Source: Alopecurus myosuroides (Eukaryota; Streptophyta; Magnoliopsida; Poales; Poaceae). From it: 64,000 nucleotides of DNA. Shown here in pieces: positions 11,901 to 21,546 of the stretch. Each line of letters begins with the position of its first letter. The stretch's first letter is position 1. The translations under genes and the position numbers were made by a program. The stretch covers positions 579,763,474-579,827,473 of the forward strand of contig CM054057.1 in NCBI GenBank assembly GCA_028641055.1, given 5' to 3'. A model generated the notes under the pieces. That model saw only the letters and a program-made list of their open reading frames with translations, was not told where the DNA came from and did no database searches.

Positions 11901-14094
11901 GACAATGAACACAATAACACTTTATTTATGTTCTTGTCATAATCGATTCCACATCTATTACTAGTTCCTTTTAGGACCTTGTATTTCTTTCATTGCGTTG
12001 CTTTGTATGACAACTCATACCAACCAATGTGGTATCAAAATACCAAAAATACTTTGTTAACTAGTAATACATCTATAACTTGTATATCAAGTATATACTC
12101 CTGAGCTGGTCTTTTCCAGTTATCTTCTTTTCTGCCATATATCTATTTGTAATTCTATTTTCAATATTCCCTTTCCTTTATAGAAGAATCATTCAACATC
12201 AAACAATGCTAGTCTTACTAGCTCATTTTCTTTGGCGTGTTAGTCATATACTATCACCCATTGATTCATACTTTGAGTTTGATTGTTCTACTAATATCAC
12301 CATATTAATAGCATTCTTCTAGATTCCACTCTTAACAGTTTCCAAGTAAGGTAAAATACTTTACCCATACTTCTAATCCATCCCATCATAACAGTTTTAT
12401 GATTAAGTTACTATAGCTCGAAGGAAGGGATTTAGAGGATAATATTGAGCGCCCAACTTCTTGGAATATTCAAACGCCTAGCGTCTTCAATCATTGCATA
12501 TATTCAGATAATATAAGCAAACATTGTCACGCTAAATTTGCATATATTCAGATAATATAAGCAAACATTGTCACGCTAAATTATACTCAGTCATGTTGCC
12601 ACAAATAAGTTTCTAGATATCAATATATCTTTCACTTGATTGTTTCTGAAAACAACTCTTTTCAGTTCCTAAATCACCTTGATCAACAAAACATTCTTTT
12701 GAAGATAAAGTAATACGGAAGCAACCATGACTCTGGATTCTAAGTAGGAATTATTTGCTCTCTAGATTAATCAATCATTAACCACATGGAGCTAGGTAGG
12801 AAATACCAAAAATCTACAATAGGACTCAATTTTAAATTTCACTAATACGGTACCAATCTTAAATGGTATTTACCAGATCATAACAGTTATATCTCAAATA
12901 ACAATCTAAGTGTAAGGCAATTATAGATGCCAATGAATACTACAATTTGTGCAAATTCACTTTGATTGGTTGTTCATGATAAATAAGTTCAAGTTAATTC
13001 AAAAATTAAACCATGAACTCCCACTCAAAAACAACATCCCTCTTAGTCGTCTTTAGTGATTACACGAACCAAATTCACTACACCAAAACCGATCATCACG
13101 TGAGATGATGTAGTTTCAAAGGCGAACATCGACATGTTCATCATATCATCCATATGACTCATGCTTCACCTTTCGGTTACGTGTTCCGAGGCCATGTCTG
13201 TACATGCTAGGCTCGCCAAGTAGAACCGTAGTTTTGCGTGTGTTTCAAGGCCATGTCTGTACATGCTAGGCTTGAAAACACCCGTTGTATGCGAACGTTG
13301 AGTCTGTCACACCGATCATCACGTGGTGTCTCGAAACGACGAACTTTCTTAACGGTGCATACTTAAGGAAGAACACATTATTATCTTGATATTAAGTGAG
13401 AGGGACCATCTTATAATGCTACCAACGTTATCTAAGCAAAACAAGATGCATAAAAAAGGATCAACATCCTAGACATCACATGAAAGGATTACGTGATATG
13501 ATATGGTCCTCCTTGCACTTGATCTCCATCATGTGCATTATGGTATGATCTCAATCATTCCACCGGCGTGGTACCAAGTACCACGGTACCCTAAACTTGA
13601 TTGTCCATCAATAAGAAGACAACCATATGGATACCTTCCGGTATATCAATAATTTACAAAATAGATCATCTCATAATCAAATTTGTAATATTGACCATAT
13701 CACATCGCATGCCCAGCAAAAACTAGTTAGACGCCTCTAATTTATTTTTGCATATTTTACGTGGCTTAGGGCTTTCGAGGATAGAACCGTTCATACCTAC
13801 GAACATCAACCACAACGTTGATAAACACATTTTAACAACCCTTCATAGATTAGATCTTAACTAGTAGGAGAAACAGACACCCGCAAGCCACTTATGCAAT
13901 ACAAGTTGCATGTCAGTAGTGGAACAAGTCTCATGTACGTGGACATGTAAGGTTAGTCCGGGCCGCTTCATCCCACTATGCCACTAAGATCATAAAATAA
14001 TCAAGGAGGTAATAACATGATCATCAACGCCCACATACACCTATGTGTTCTACTCGTACAAAACATCTACGCATAGATCCGGCTCTAATACCAC
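8988..14094 (-). pseudogene. Decayed Copia gag-pol interior
   Basis: No frame stays open beyond about 80 codons on the minus strand, yet pol remnants are visible there. LYVDDIW (about 10045-10024) matches the reverse transcriptase catalytic block LYVDDI. A VTDTTTKAK stretch near 9460 followed by a KEF..ELG-like stretch matches the Copia RNase H region (STTEAEY...KEF..ELG). The first 540 bases recur almost unchanged at 63464-64000, so the decayed state is shared by the family rather than private to this copy. A segment containing CATTGTGAAAATGTAGCTTC occurs twice (near 9231 and 9327). The remainder is AT-rich with nothing recognisable. Confidence 0.65.
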
Positions 14095-15740
14095 TGAAGG
14101 GGAACGTAGCATAGAAAACAAAAATTTTCCTACGCGAGAGATACCCGAAAGGCCAAGATCTAATCTATGAGACGAAGTGCAACGGGCAACAAGAGGGTTA
14201 AGGAGAACACATACCCTCGAAGACTCAAAGTGGTACGAGATCAAATCTCGTTGTTGGCGTAGTCGTACTCACACCGATCCCGATAGCGAGAAGATGGCAC
14301 CGCAATCCGGCGGTGCATCCGTGATCGGTCACACGTACGGTTGATGACGACCTCCGTTCCCTCGTTCCAGCGGGGCGCGGAAGTAGAGGATCCCTCGGAA
14401 CTCCAGCAGCACGACGACGTGGTGGTGGTGAAGAATCCCACGGTCAGGGCTTCGCCAAGCCGGAGACCATGAAATGGAGCAGCGGGGGGAGGGAAAGGGA
14501 AGTGGCCAAGTGTGTGGAGGAGGGAGAGCTCTCACCCTCCTTTTATAGGAGAGGGGGGAGGCAGCCCAAGGGGGTGCGGCCAGCCCCATGGTGTGCCCCC
14601 ACCTCTTCCCTCATGATGTGAGTGGACACTCCACTCACACCCACTCATTTTCCTTTAAACCCCACTTAGAAAATCCAAGAGTTTTTCTTTAATAAATCAA
14701 TAAAACATTTTTATTTCTTTATTTCAGCATTTGTTAATTTCTATTAACAAACATTTGCATAAAGCACCTCGAATCATTTGTTAATTCTATTAACAACCAT
14801 TCGACGAAAAACCCCTTGAACTATTTCAATTTTCCCCGAAACAATTTCGGTGCTGTCCAAAATATTCTTCGATATTCCGTATCCTCTCAAACGCGTCATC
14901 GAACCTTAAGTGTGTCACCCTACGGTTCGCGAATAAGATAGACATGATCGAGACTCCTCTCCGATCAATAATCAACAGCGGGATCTGGAGATCCGTGATG
15001 ACTCCTATATATTCAACGATGACTCTCGTGATCGTGTGAACCAACAACGCCGTGAACTATTCCCTTTGTCTCGCGATATTTTACTTGTCCAAGATTCGAT
15101 CATTGGTATCAACCATACCTTGTTCAATCTCGTTACCGACAAGTACTCTTTTGTCGTTCCCGTGATATAACATCCTTTGTGATCATATCACGTGCTTGCA
15201 AGCGGTTTCGATGTGATATCACCGAGAGGGAGTATATCTCTCCGTCATTTGGATGGACAAATCCCACTCTTGATCCATGATCCTCAACTAATACTTTCCG
15301 AATACTTAACGACACCTTTATAGTCACCCTGTTACGGTGTGACGTTTGATGCCATCAAAGCACTCTTCCGGTATCAGTGATTGACATGATCTCAAGGTCT
15401 AAGGAATAAGTTACTTCGTATGTTTGATATAACAATGTAAACTAAATGACTTGATCGCATTGCTATATTCTTTGGGTATATGTTCATCACATCATTCTTC
15501 TAATGACATGACCCCGTTATTAATAACATCCAATGTTCATGATCAGGAAACCTTGATCATCTATTAATCAACGAGCTAGTTAAAAGAGAGGTTTTACTAG
15601 GAACCATTGTTTGTTTATTAAGCACACATGTATCAACGTTTCCGGTTAATACAATTCTAGCATGAGAAATAAACATTCATCATAAACAAGGAATAAGATA
15701 ATAACCATTTTATTATTGCCTCTCGGGCATATTCCCTTCA
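14095..15740 (-). repeat. 5' LTR of the Copia element
   Basis: 1646 bases, paired with 7342-8987. The primer binding site adjoins it at about 14094-14079 on the minus strand. Confidence 0.9.
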
Positions 15741-16373
15741 CTACCCCTGCCCGCCCGGCAACAGCGTGCCCGCCGGTTGGATGCTGAGCGCCGGAGGAGT
15801 GCCGGTCCCTCCTCTTCCTCAAGGTGTGGCGCGTCGGGCGGGCATCAAGAACCACTACTACCACGAGCTCACGTCGGAGCAGCGGAGGTATCCCAGTTGG
15901 TATCCTGACTACCGCCCTACTTGGGACGCCTTCTTCATTAATCGGCGTGAGAGTGCGCTCGCCAGGTACGAGGAGAACGGCCCGCCTCCTTCGAACTTCA
16001 ACGAGGCCGGTCGTCGGCTGTGGTGGGGCGGCGGACGGACTCTTCAGAACGTCATGAACTACATCAGGGCTGGCGATAACCCCCGTCTGCGCTACCCTCA
16101 CGTCCAGTCCTGGAGTCGTGATCCTCCGAGGGAGTCCAGAGCACCGTCCGACGATAGTGACGACGACGGCGACGACTACGACGACTACGAGTCGGAGTAC
16201 TATAGGCCTAGGCAGGAGTATGACTAGCAGATATCAGATCCAGTCTTGCCATTATGTAGATATCTATGCTCTCCGTTTAGGTTTAGATCCACTCTTGCCA
16301 TTATGTACTGCCTTTATTATCTATATATCCAAGATGCATGTTTGTGTGCAATATTTGTGTTTTTAAGATTTTA

Positions 16374-16745
16374 AAATGAATTAGTTTTATTTTCCTGAAT
16401 TTTTTTGATATATTACTTGTATTTTTAAGATTTTAAAATGAATTAATTTTATTTTCCTGAATTTTTTGATATATTACTTGTATTTTTAAGATTTTCAAAT
16501 GAATTAGTTTTATTTTTCTGAATTTTTTGATATATTATTTGTATTTTAAGATTTTCAAATGAATTAGTTTTATTTTTCAGAATTTTTTGATATATTATTT
16601 GTATTTTTAAGATTTTAAAATGAATTAGTTTTATTTTCCTGAATTTTTTGATATATTACTTGTATTTTTAAGATTTTCAAATGAATTAGTTTTATTTTTC
16701 TGAATTTTTTGATATATTATTTGTATTTTTAAGATTTTCAAACGA
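16374..16745. repeat. 61-bp tandem repeat, about six copies
   Basis: The AT-rich unit begins AAATGAATTAGTTTTATTTT and ends TTGTATTTTTAAGATTTT. Copies start near 16374, 16435, 16496, 16556, 16617 and 16678. It separates the accessory ORF from the ORF2 promoter module. Confidence 0.8.
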
Positions 16746-16762
16746 AAAGAATTTGAAAACTA

Positions 16763-16996
16763 CCTTTAGTCGCGGTTCGTGACACGAACCGCGACTAAAG
16801 GCTCTTTCCGCGCGGGAACGGAAACGCCGCGAAAATCCCTTTAGTCGCGGTTCGTCACACCAACCGCGACTAAAGGTACCCCTTTAGTCGGGGTTGGTGT
16901 CACGAACCGCGACTAAAGGCCCGCGGATGGTACCCGGAGGGGACCTTTAGTCGCGGTTGGTGTCCCCAACCGGGACTAATGGCTGGCCCTATATAT
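16763..16996 (+). promoter_or_regulatory. Promoter module of CACTA-A ORF2
   Basis: Several inverted pairs of CCTTTAGTCGCGGTT and AACCGCGACTAAAGG can form strong hairpins (for example 16765-16801 and 16839-16875). They are followed by TATATAT at 16990-16996. A GC-rich leader and a splice donor follow. The module is a second, internal set of subterminal-type repeats. Confidence 0.55.
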
Positions 16997-17014
16997 TCTC
17001 TGCCCCGAAATTTT

Positions 17015-17209
17015 TCTAAGGACCAACAGTATCTCCGCACTGCTCGTCTTCCTCGCGCCGATTCCACCGTGCGCGTCGTCGATTCCGCCTTCGCCGTCGC
17101 CCGCGCAGAGACTCTGAGAGAGGACCGCGCCGTCGCCGTCTCCGCCGTCGCCCGCGCCCTTCTCTCCACCGCGCCCGCCCTGCTCCGCCCCTGCCCCGCG
17201 CCGCCGTCT
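17015..17209 (+). other. Probable leader exon of CACTA-A ORF2
   Basis: This CpG-rich stretch follows the TATA box and ends at a donor-like CTCCG|GTAGGT (17210). The matching acceptor is probably ACATGCAG ending at 24118, nine bases before the ORF2 ATG. Exon limits are inferred. CACTA-B shows the same plan (33340 to 34866). Confidence 0.4.
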
Positions 17210-18014
17210 CCGGTAGGTTCCCCCGCGGGCCTCGCGCCGCCCTCGAACGGACCACGAACACGAACGCGTGCCGCCCTCGAACGCGCGGCGACCACGAACG
17301 GCGACCACGAACCACGAACCACGAACGCACGCCAGTGAGGACGACGGCGACCACCCGTCCAGCGACGCGAATAGAGGAACGCTGACGTCACGCTGGCGTT
17401 TTTTTTGGGACAGGGCGGTGGCTGCTGGCGCAGTTGGGCTGGGCTGCTAGCAGTTTTTTTTTCAGCACTCGTTTTTTTCTAAGTCAAAAAAAAATCAAAA
17501 AAATTCCTAAGTGAAAAAAAATTCTAAGTGTACTAACCCTAAGTCTACTAACCATAAGTATATATTCTTTAGTCAAAAAAAATTCTAAGTCTATATTCTT
17601 AAGTCAAAAAATTTCCTAAGTTACAAAAAATTCTAAGTGTACTAACCCTAAGTATATATTCCTAAGTCAAAAAAGATTCTAAGTCTATATTCCTAAGTCA
17701 AAAAATTCTAAGTGTACTGACCCTAAGTCTACTAACCCTAAATATATATTTGTACTAATATTTGCTAAGTCTACTAACCCTAAATATTCCTAAGTCAAAA
17801 AAAGCTAAAAAAATTCGAAGCACTACTAACCCTAAATATATATTCCTAAGTCAAAAAAAAGTACGGTCATTTCATCACTAAGTAAAATATTTGTACTAAT
17901 ATTTGCTAAGTCTCATTCTACTAAAAAATCACCGTCAATATTTGCTCCTCCTCTATACCGTACCCCCTAAACCCCCTCCGCCCCCGAGCGGCTCCCTAAC
18001 ACGTACCGTACAAC
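17210..18014. repeat. ORF2 leader intron, left part, with CTAAGT-rich degenerate repeats
   Basis: From about 17460 the sequence is a degenerate array of CTAAGTCAAAAAAA, TACTAACCCTAAGT and similar units. 17260-17450 is GC-rich with repeated CCACGAAC. The intron is interrupted at 18015 by CACTA-C. Confidence 0.5.
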
Positions 18015-18697
18015 CACTAGTGGAAACAGGGCCTTTTGTCCCGGGTCGTAAGGGCCAGTTGTCCCAGTTGTGCCACCGGGATGGGCTAGCCGGGACAAAT
18101 GGCCCTCCCCCATTGGTCCCGGTTGTGCCAGGACCCGGGATGGTAAGGATAGGCCACGTGGTGAACCTGGGCCAGGGGTCAGCCAGGGAGTTCGTCCCGG
18201 TTCGTTCAAGGGACCGGGATGGATACTTTTTAAAAACAAAAAAATATAGCCGTCAATTTTACCCTGCCGCGGAAGGTTTTTTTTCGTTTCGTTTTTTGGG
18301 CTCCTGTCTCCCAATCCCCAGCCGGCCTCCCCCTTCCCAACCGCGTCCAGGCCCACGTCTTTTATTAAGCCCACTGGCCACATTTTTTTGGTCAAAAGGG
18401 CCCACTGGCCCGCGTCTTTTATTATGGTCGGTCAACGGTTCGAAGGGGCCACTGGCCAGCGGCCTAGTGGCTGGCTCGCCTGGTCCCTTAAATTAAGACC
18501 ACAGGGGCGGTCAAAGGGCCCACTGTCGCCTCGTCTTCCCGCCCCGCCTCGGCTTCCCGCGCCCCCACTTCCCTACGCGCGCGTGCCACAGCTGCAACCG
18601 CCGCCACGCCTCGGCTCCCGCCCCGCATTCATGGCCGCCTGCAACCGTCGCCACGTTCTGGCCGCCGGTTGGCATGCCAGCCCCCCCCCCCGGGTCC

Positions 18698-18706
18698 TTT
18701 ATAAAG
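18698..18706 (+). promoter_or_regulatory. TATA box of the CACTA-C cargo gene
   Basis: TTTATAAAG follows a C-rich run and lies 57-65 bases before the ATG at 18763. Confidence 0.5.
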
Positions 18707-18762
18707 GGCCCCCGCCGCACGTACAACCCATCCACCCCGGCCGCGTCCAAGGCAAAGCAACC

Positions 18763-19746
18763 ATGTCCCGCTGGTTCTCGAGCGGCTCCGGCAAGCGCCC
18801 CAGGAACGACCACGAAGGCTCCTCGAGCGGCGCCGGCCGCGTCCCACCCCCGCCGGCGGAGGCCTTCGGCTATGGCCCTGGAGGTGTCCGCATCGGCGGG
18901 ACGCCGCGCGTCCCCGCGCCACCTCCGGCGGCACGCCCGCCGCCCCACGCCGCGCCCAAGGGCAAGCGGTTCCGCCGGTACATCCGGGTGGTGGAGGCCG
19001 AGTGGCACTGGAACAACGCCACGCCGGTGTTCTGGCCAGACGTCCACCTCCCGGACGGCTGGCACCTGAACCCCCAGCGGATCCCTGTGCCGCCGGCCCC
19101 GACCGGCGAGGCGCTGCTCGAGGAGATCGACCGCCGGCGCCGCCTCCTGCCGGCCCACTCCCTCAGGGACCGTGCGTACGCGCGCAGCTCCCCCTACTGG
19201 GCCACCTGGCTCCAGCAGGAGCACGAGCAGCGCCGGCGCTCCTTCATCCCCGTCCCCCACGAGGAGGTGAACGTGGCGGACTACCCCGCGGCACCGCCCG
19301 GCCGGGAGAGGGAGCTGTGGTTCCTCGAGGACATCGAGGACTTCTCCGGGGAGGAGGACCCCGTGCTCCGGGCCAACATGGAGGAGGCCGGCGAGGCCTC
19401 CCGCCGCTCCCTCATCGACGACGAAATCAAGCGGTGGGAGCGGGTCGTGGCCGCCGCCGCCGCCACCATGCCGCCGCCGCCGCCCCCTACCGAGCCTACC
19501 CCCTGGTGGCACGCGCTGTACGCCGAGTGGGAGGCGTCCGAGGAGCAGCCGCCGCCGCAGCCGCTCCCCCCAGGCCTGGAGTACGGCATGTCCTGGGCCT
19601 GGACCGGCGGCGTTTGGTCGCCGGAGCAGGAGGACCTCCCCCCACCACCGCCGCCGCAGGAGATGCTGCCCCCGCCACCGCCGTACGCGCCCCCGATGCC
19701 TCCGCCCCCGCCGGGCCCGGCCCAGCCGCCTGCCCACCTGTGGTAG
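18763..19746 (+). CDS. Proline-rich accessory protein of CACTA-C (P-GW family)
   Basis: An uninterrupted frame of 327 codons starts at ATG 18763 (MSRWFSSGSGKR). The start is chosen because a TATA box lies about 60 bases upstream; the open frame extends further 5' only through repeat DNA. The N-terminus is basic and Ser/Gly-rich. The middle holds WHWNNATPVFWPDVHLPDGW and then a Pro-rich IPVPPAPTGE segment. The C-terminal 90 residues are mostly Pro runs. GC is very high. LPDGWHLN...IPVPPAP echoes VPAGWMLS...VPVPPLP of the CACTA-A accessory ORF, as does a later aromatic/Glu-rich segment. After TAG (19744-19746) the frame continues 14 codons to a second stop at 19789, encoding an acidic SSDEEDE end. 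Function is unknown; it is the best-preserved ORF in the window. Confidence 0.6.
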   Translation: MSRWFSSGSGKRPRNDHEGSSSGAGRVPPPPAEAFGYGPGGVRIGGTPRVPAPPPAARPPPHAAPKGKRFRRYIRVVEAEWHWNNATPVFWPDVHLPDGWHLNPQRIPVPPAPTGEALLEEIDRRRRLLPAHSLRDRAYARSSPYWATWLQQEHEQRRRSFIPVPHEEVNVADYPAAPPGRERELWFLEDIEDFSGEEDPVLRANMEEAGEASRRSLIDDEIKRWERVVAAAAATMPPPPPPTEPTPWWHALYAEWEASEEQPPPQPLPPGLEYGMSWAWTGGVWSPEQEDLPPPPPPQEMLPPPPPYAPPMPPPPPGPAQPPAHLW

Positions 19747-20105
19747 CCACCCCCCTACCAGTGCATCTCCTCCGACGAGGAGGACGAGTAGATCGGCGCC
19801 GGTGCGCCCCCCCTAGACTAAGCTGCCCCCCCTAGACTAAGCAACCCCCAAGAAAACGGCCGGCCGCCTGTGGCCGCGCCGCCGCCCCCTTTATGCAAGT
19901 ACGGCCGGCCGCCTGTGGCCGCGCCGCCCCCTATCTATGTAAGCAAGGCCACTGGCCTTTTTTTAATATAAGTTGTGTGCCCTAGTCTACCGTGTCCCTA
20001 GCCCATCCCCGCCGGCGGTTTGCCGGCGGGATCTGTCTACTCGTTCCCGCCGCCGGGCAGGGCTTCGCCAAGCCATGTCCACTGTCCTGGGGTGTTCGTT
20101 CGGCC
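19747..20105. other. GC-rich 3' region of the CACTA-C cargo gene
   Basis: It contains a duplicated segment of roughly 30 bases (CGGCCGGCCGCCTGTGGCCG near 19858 and 19903), then an A/T-rich end that may hold the polyadenylation region (TTTTTAATATAAG near 19960). No further gene seen. Confidence 0.4.
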
Positions 20106-20123
20106 TGGAGAGAGGGCCGCGAT

Positions 20124-20206
20124 TTTTATACACCCGGGCCTGCGTGCCACCAACCGGGACTAGAGCCCCTTTGGTCCCGGTTGGTACCACGGGCCGGGAC
20201 CAAAAA
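20124..20206 (-). promoter_or_regulatory. Orphan promoter module inside CACTA-C
   Basis: Read on the minus strand, GGTCCCGGCC..ACCAACCGGGACC..CCCGGTTGG repeats (20206-20148) precede TATAAAA (20130-20124). By the layout of CACTA-A and CACTA-B this should drive ORF2, but no ORF2 follows; the cargo gene converges from the other side. Confidence 0.4.
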
Positions 20207-20519
20207 CATATTTCGAATTTTGGGGGTGGCACCCTGCGTGCCCAAAAGTTTTAGCGCCAAAGTTTGAAAATTATTAAGTTTGCACATTAACAACTTCTAT
20301 ATACTTTCGAATTTGACAAAAAATTCCAACATGAAAAACACTAGAATTTGCATAACTAATTTAAATCCATTTTTCGTTTAACTAAATAATTTTTCTAACT
20401 ATTGAAACTATTAATTATTTTACCATTTGTATATAATTTGAATATAAAAATGTTACAATTTTTGTTTTCTCTCGTGATCTTCCGAGTTAGTCCAGAGTTA
20501 ACAAGGCATCCCGGGTGAT
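20207..20519. other. AT-rich spacer in CACTA-C
   Basis: No coding or repeat structure noticed beyond AT-rich sequence. Confidence 0.35.
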
Positions 20520-20539
20520 TTATATAAAGTTCGACAAAG

Positions 20540-21280
20540 CGAGTTGTACCTTATTGACACGGTGAATTTGAGATCTTCGTCTCCCTTTATCCCGACCCCC
20601 GCTTGAAAACATAGTAACTTTCGTGTACGCGGCAAGCCTCAGCGGGAGCATCAGACTTAAAGCAGAGACGGGCGGTCGGGCGGGGGAGACCGCGCCGTTG
20701 CTGTCGCGCTTTCCTCTCCTCTGCTCGTCCGCCGTCTCCGTCGTGCTCCCCTCCGCCTTCAACATTTGGGATCTTCGTTGTTCAGTTAGACGTTTCTCCT
20801 CCAAAAATTTATCATATCTGTTAAAGAAGTACCGAAGCTTAATTTCTGTTTTAAGGGTATCTGTCAGGATGGTATCCCTGCTATCACTTCGAAGTGTGAC
20901 TGCAATATTTGCGCAGAATATATGACACCCATAAGGCAAAACCCATTTTTCTCTATCCTCATACAATCTACTTAGCCACTCGTTATCCTTCAGATTGTAC
21001 TTCGCCAAGACCTACTTAAATCATGAGCGAAAGTTTCCGAACAGTATAATATATCCCTTAATACTTTCGTTGCATTTTGATATATATCCGAGCGGTGGAC
21101 AGTCCCTGGCCAAGCAGAAGCAACTGCATCCCCTATCGATGTAAAGCAGTCAGTCAAAACTGTTTTCGGCTGTTTATGCTGGTTAACTCCAATGAATAAC
21201 AATAGAGGCCTGCCATAATCACTTGTTCTATACCGTGTGTCAACACATACTACATCTCCAAAGTAGTTATAATCCTGCAA
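20540..21280 (-). pseudogene. FAR1/FHY3-like (MULE-derived) gene fragments in CACTA-C
   Basis: On the minus strand, GDVVCVDTRYRTSDYGRPLL and FIGVNQHKQ match the DDE-like core of FAR1/FHY3 proteins, which are plant transcription factors derived from Mutator transposases. The text then jumps to PKTVLTD and PGTVHRSDIYQNA, skipping the segment normally between, so there is an internal deletion. A second frame (21008-20520) has KYNLKDNEWLSRLYEDREKW and FFNRYDKFLEEKR, also FAR1-like. TAA or frame changes near 21010 break the join. It lies directly behind the truncated TNP2 in the same orientation, suggesting a captured or fused gene. No N-terminal FAR1 domain or SWIM zinc finger is seen. Confidence 0.65.
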
Positions 21281-21335
21281 TATCTGTCAGGATTGTATCT
21301 GTACTATCACTTCGAAGTGTTCGTGCAATATCTGC
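20858..21335. repeat. Direct repeat of about 55 bp within the FAR1-like block
   Basis: TATCTGTCAGGAT...CTATCACTTCGAAGTGT at 20858-20912 recurs with about 85% identity at 21280-21335. The two copies bracket the FAR1-like core. Confidence 0.6.
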
Positions 21336-21546
21336 CTATAGTTATCTCATACTCGGATATGGGTTATAGTTGTCAGCTTTTTACCGGTCAATACAAAATA
21401 CTGATCAAACATAACTATATGATCATGTATTCCACGCTTATTATTACACATCACCAACATACGAAGGAGAGAGAAACAAAAAAGTGGGTGGGTGTGCTGC
21501 TGGTTGGAATAATAATGAAGTCAGGCTGGTCATAGTTGTCAAGCAC
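21336..21546. other. Junction sequence between TNP2 and the FAR1-like block
   Basis: No recognisable family. The TNP2 match stops at the Ser-Ser-Thr-Ile before a TGA near 21547. Confidence 0.3.

Larger units (their letters stand above)
7342..15740 (-). mobile_element. Copia-type LTR retrotransposon, Angela/BARE-related, non-autonomous, complete
   Basis: Two LTRs of 1646 bases (7342-8987 and 14095-15740) start TGAAGGGGAA and end TTCCCTTCA. The element is flanked by a perfect 5-bp duplication CTACC (7337-7341, 15741-15745). Orientation is minus: next to the right LTR the minus strand reads TGGTATTAGAGC (primer binding site, initiator tRNA-Met type), and next to the left LTR GTGCAAGTGGGAGAC (polypurine tract). 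The LTRs differ by only a few substitutions and small indels. The 5.1-kb interior has no long ORF. The same family recurs at 61812. It landed inside the accessory ORF. Confidence 0.9.
7278..16227 (+). pseudogene. Accessory ORF of CACTA-A (P-GW family), split by a Copia insertion
   Basis: The reading frame starts at ATG 7278 (MTSTVPTLTF), runs 64 bases to 7341, and resumes in frame at 15746 just after the duplicated target CTACC, ending at TAG 16227. Without the Copia element it would be 181 codons with no stop. The core reads VPAGWMLSAGGVPVP, then an aromatic stretch with YRPTWDAFF, and an acidic Asp/Tyr tail (SDDSDDDGDD). A decayed copy lies in CACTA-B (31172-30656, minus), and a more distant relative is the 18763 gene in CACTA-C. 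I do not recognise a characterised function. Having an open frame in both halves suggests the split is recent. A host-gene capture cannot be excluded. Confidence 0.7.

Noticed and set aside
16374..16745. Regular repeats that might suggest a CRISPR array
   Set aside because: Units are contiguous 61-bp AT-rich copies without distinct spacers, in a plant nuclear context.
17903..18496. 197-codon frame across the CACTA-C left terminus
   Set aside because: It runs through subterminal repeats and an insertion junction, so it cannot be an ancestral gene.
19002..19835. Long second-frame and antisense ORFs over the 18763 gene
   Set aside because: GC-rich sequence leaves several frames open. Only the 18763 frame has a TATA box and ATG at proper spacing and a motif shared with the other accessory ORFs.
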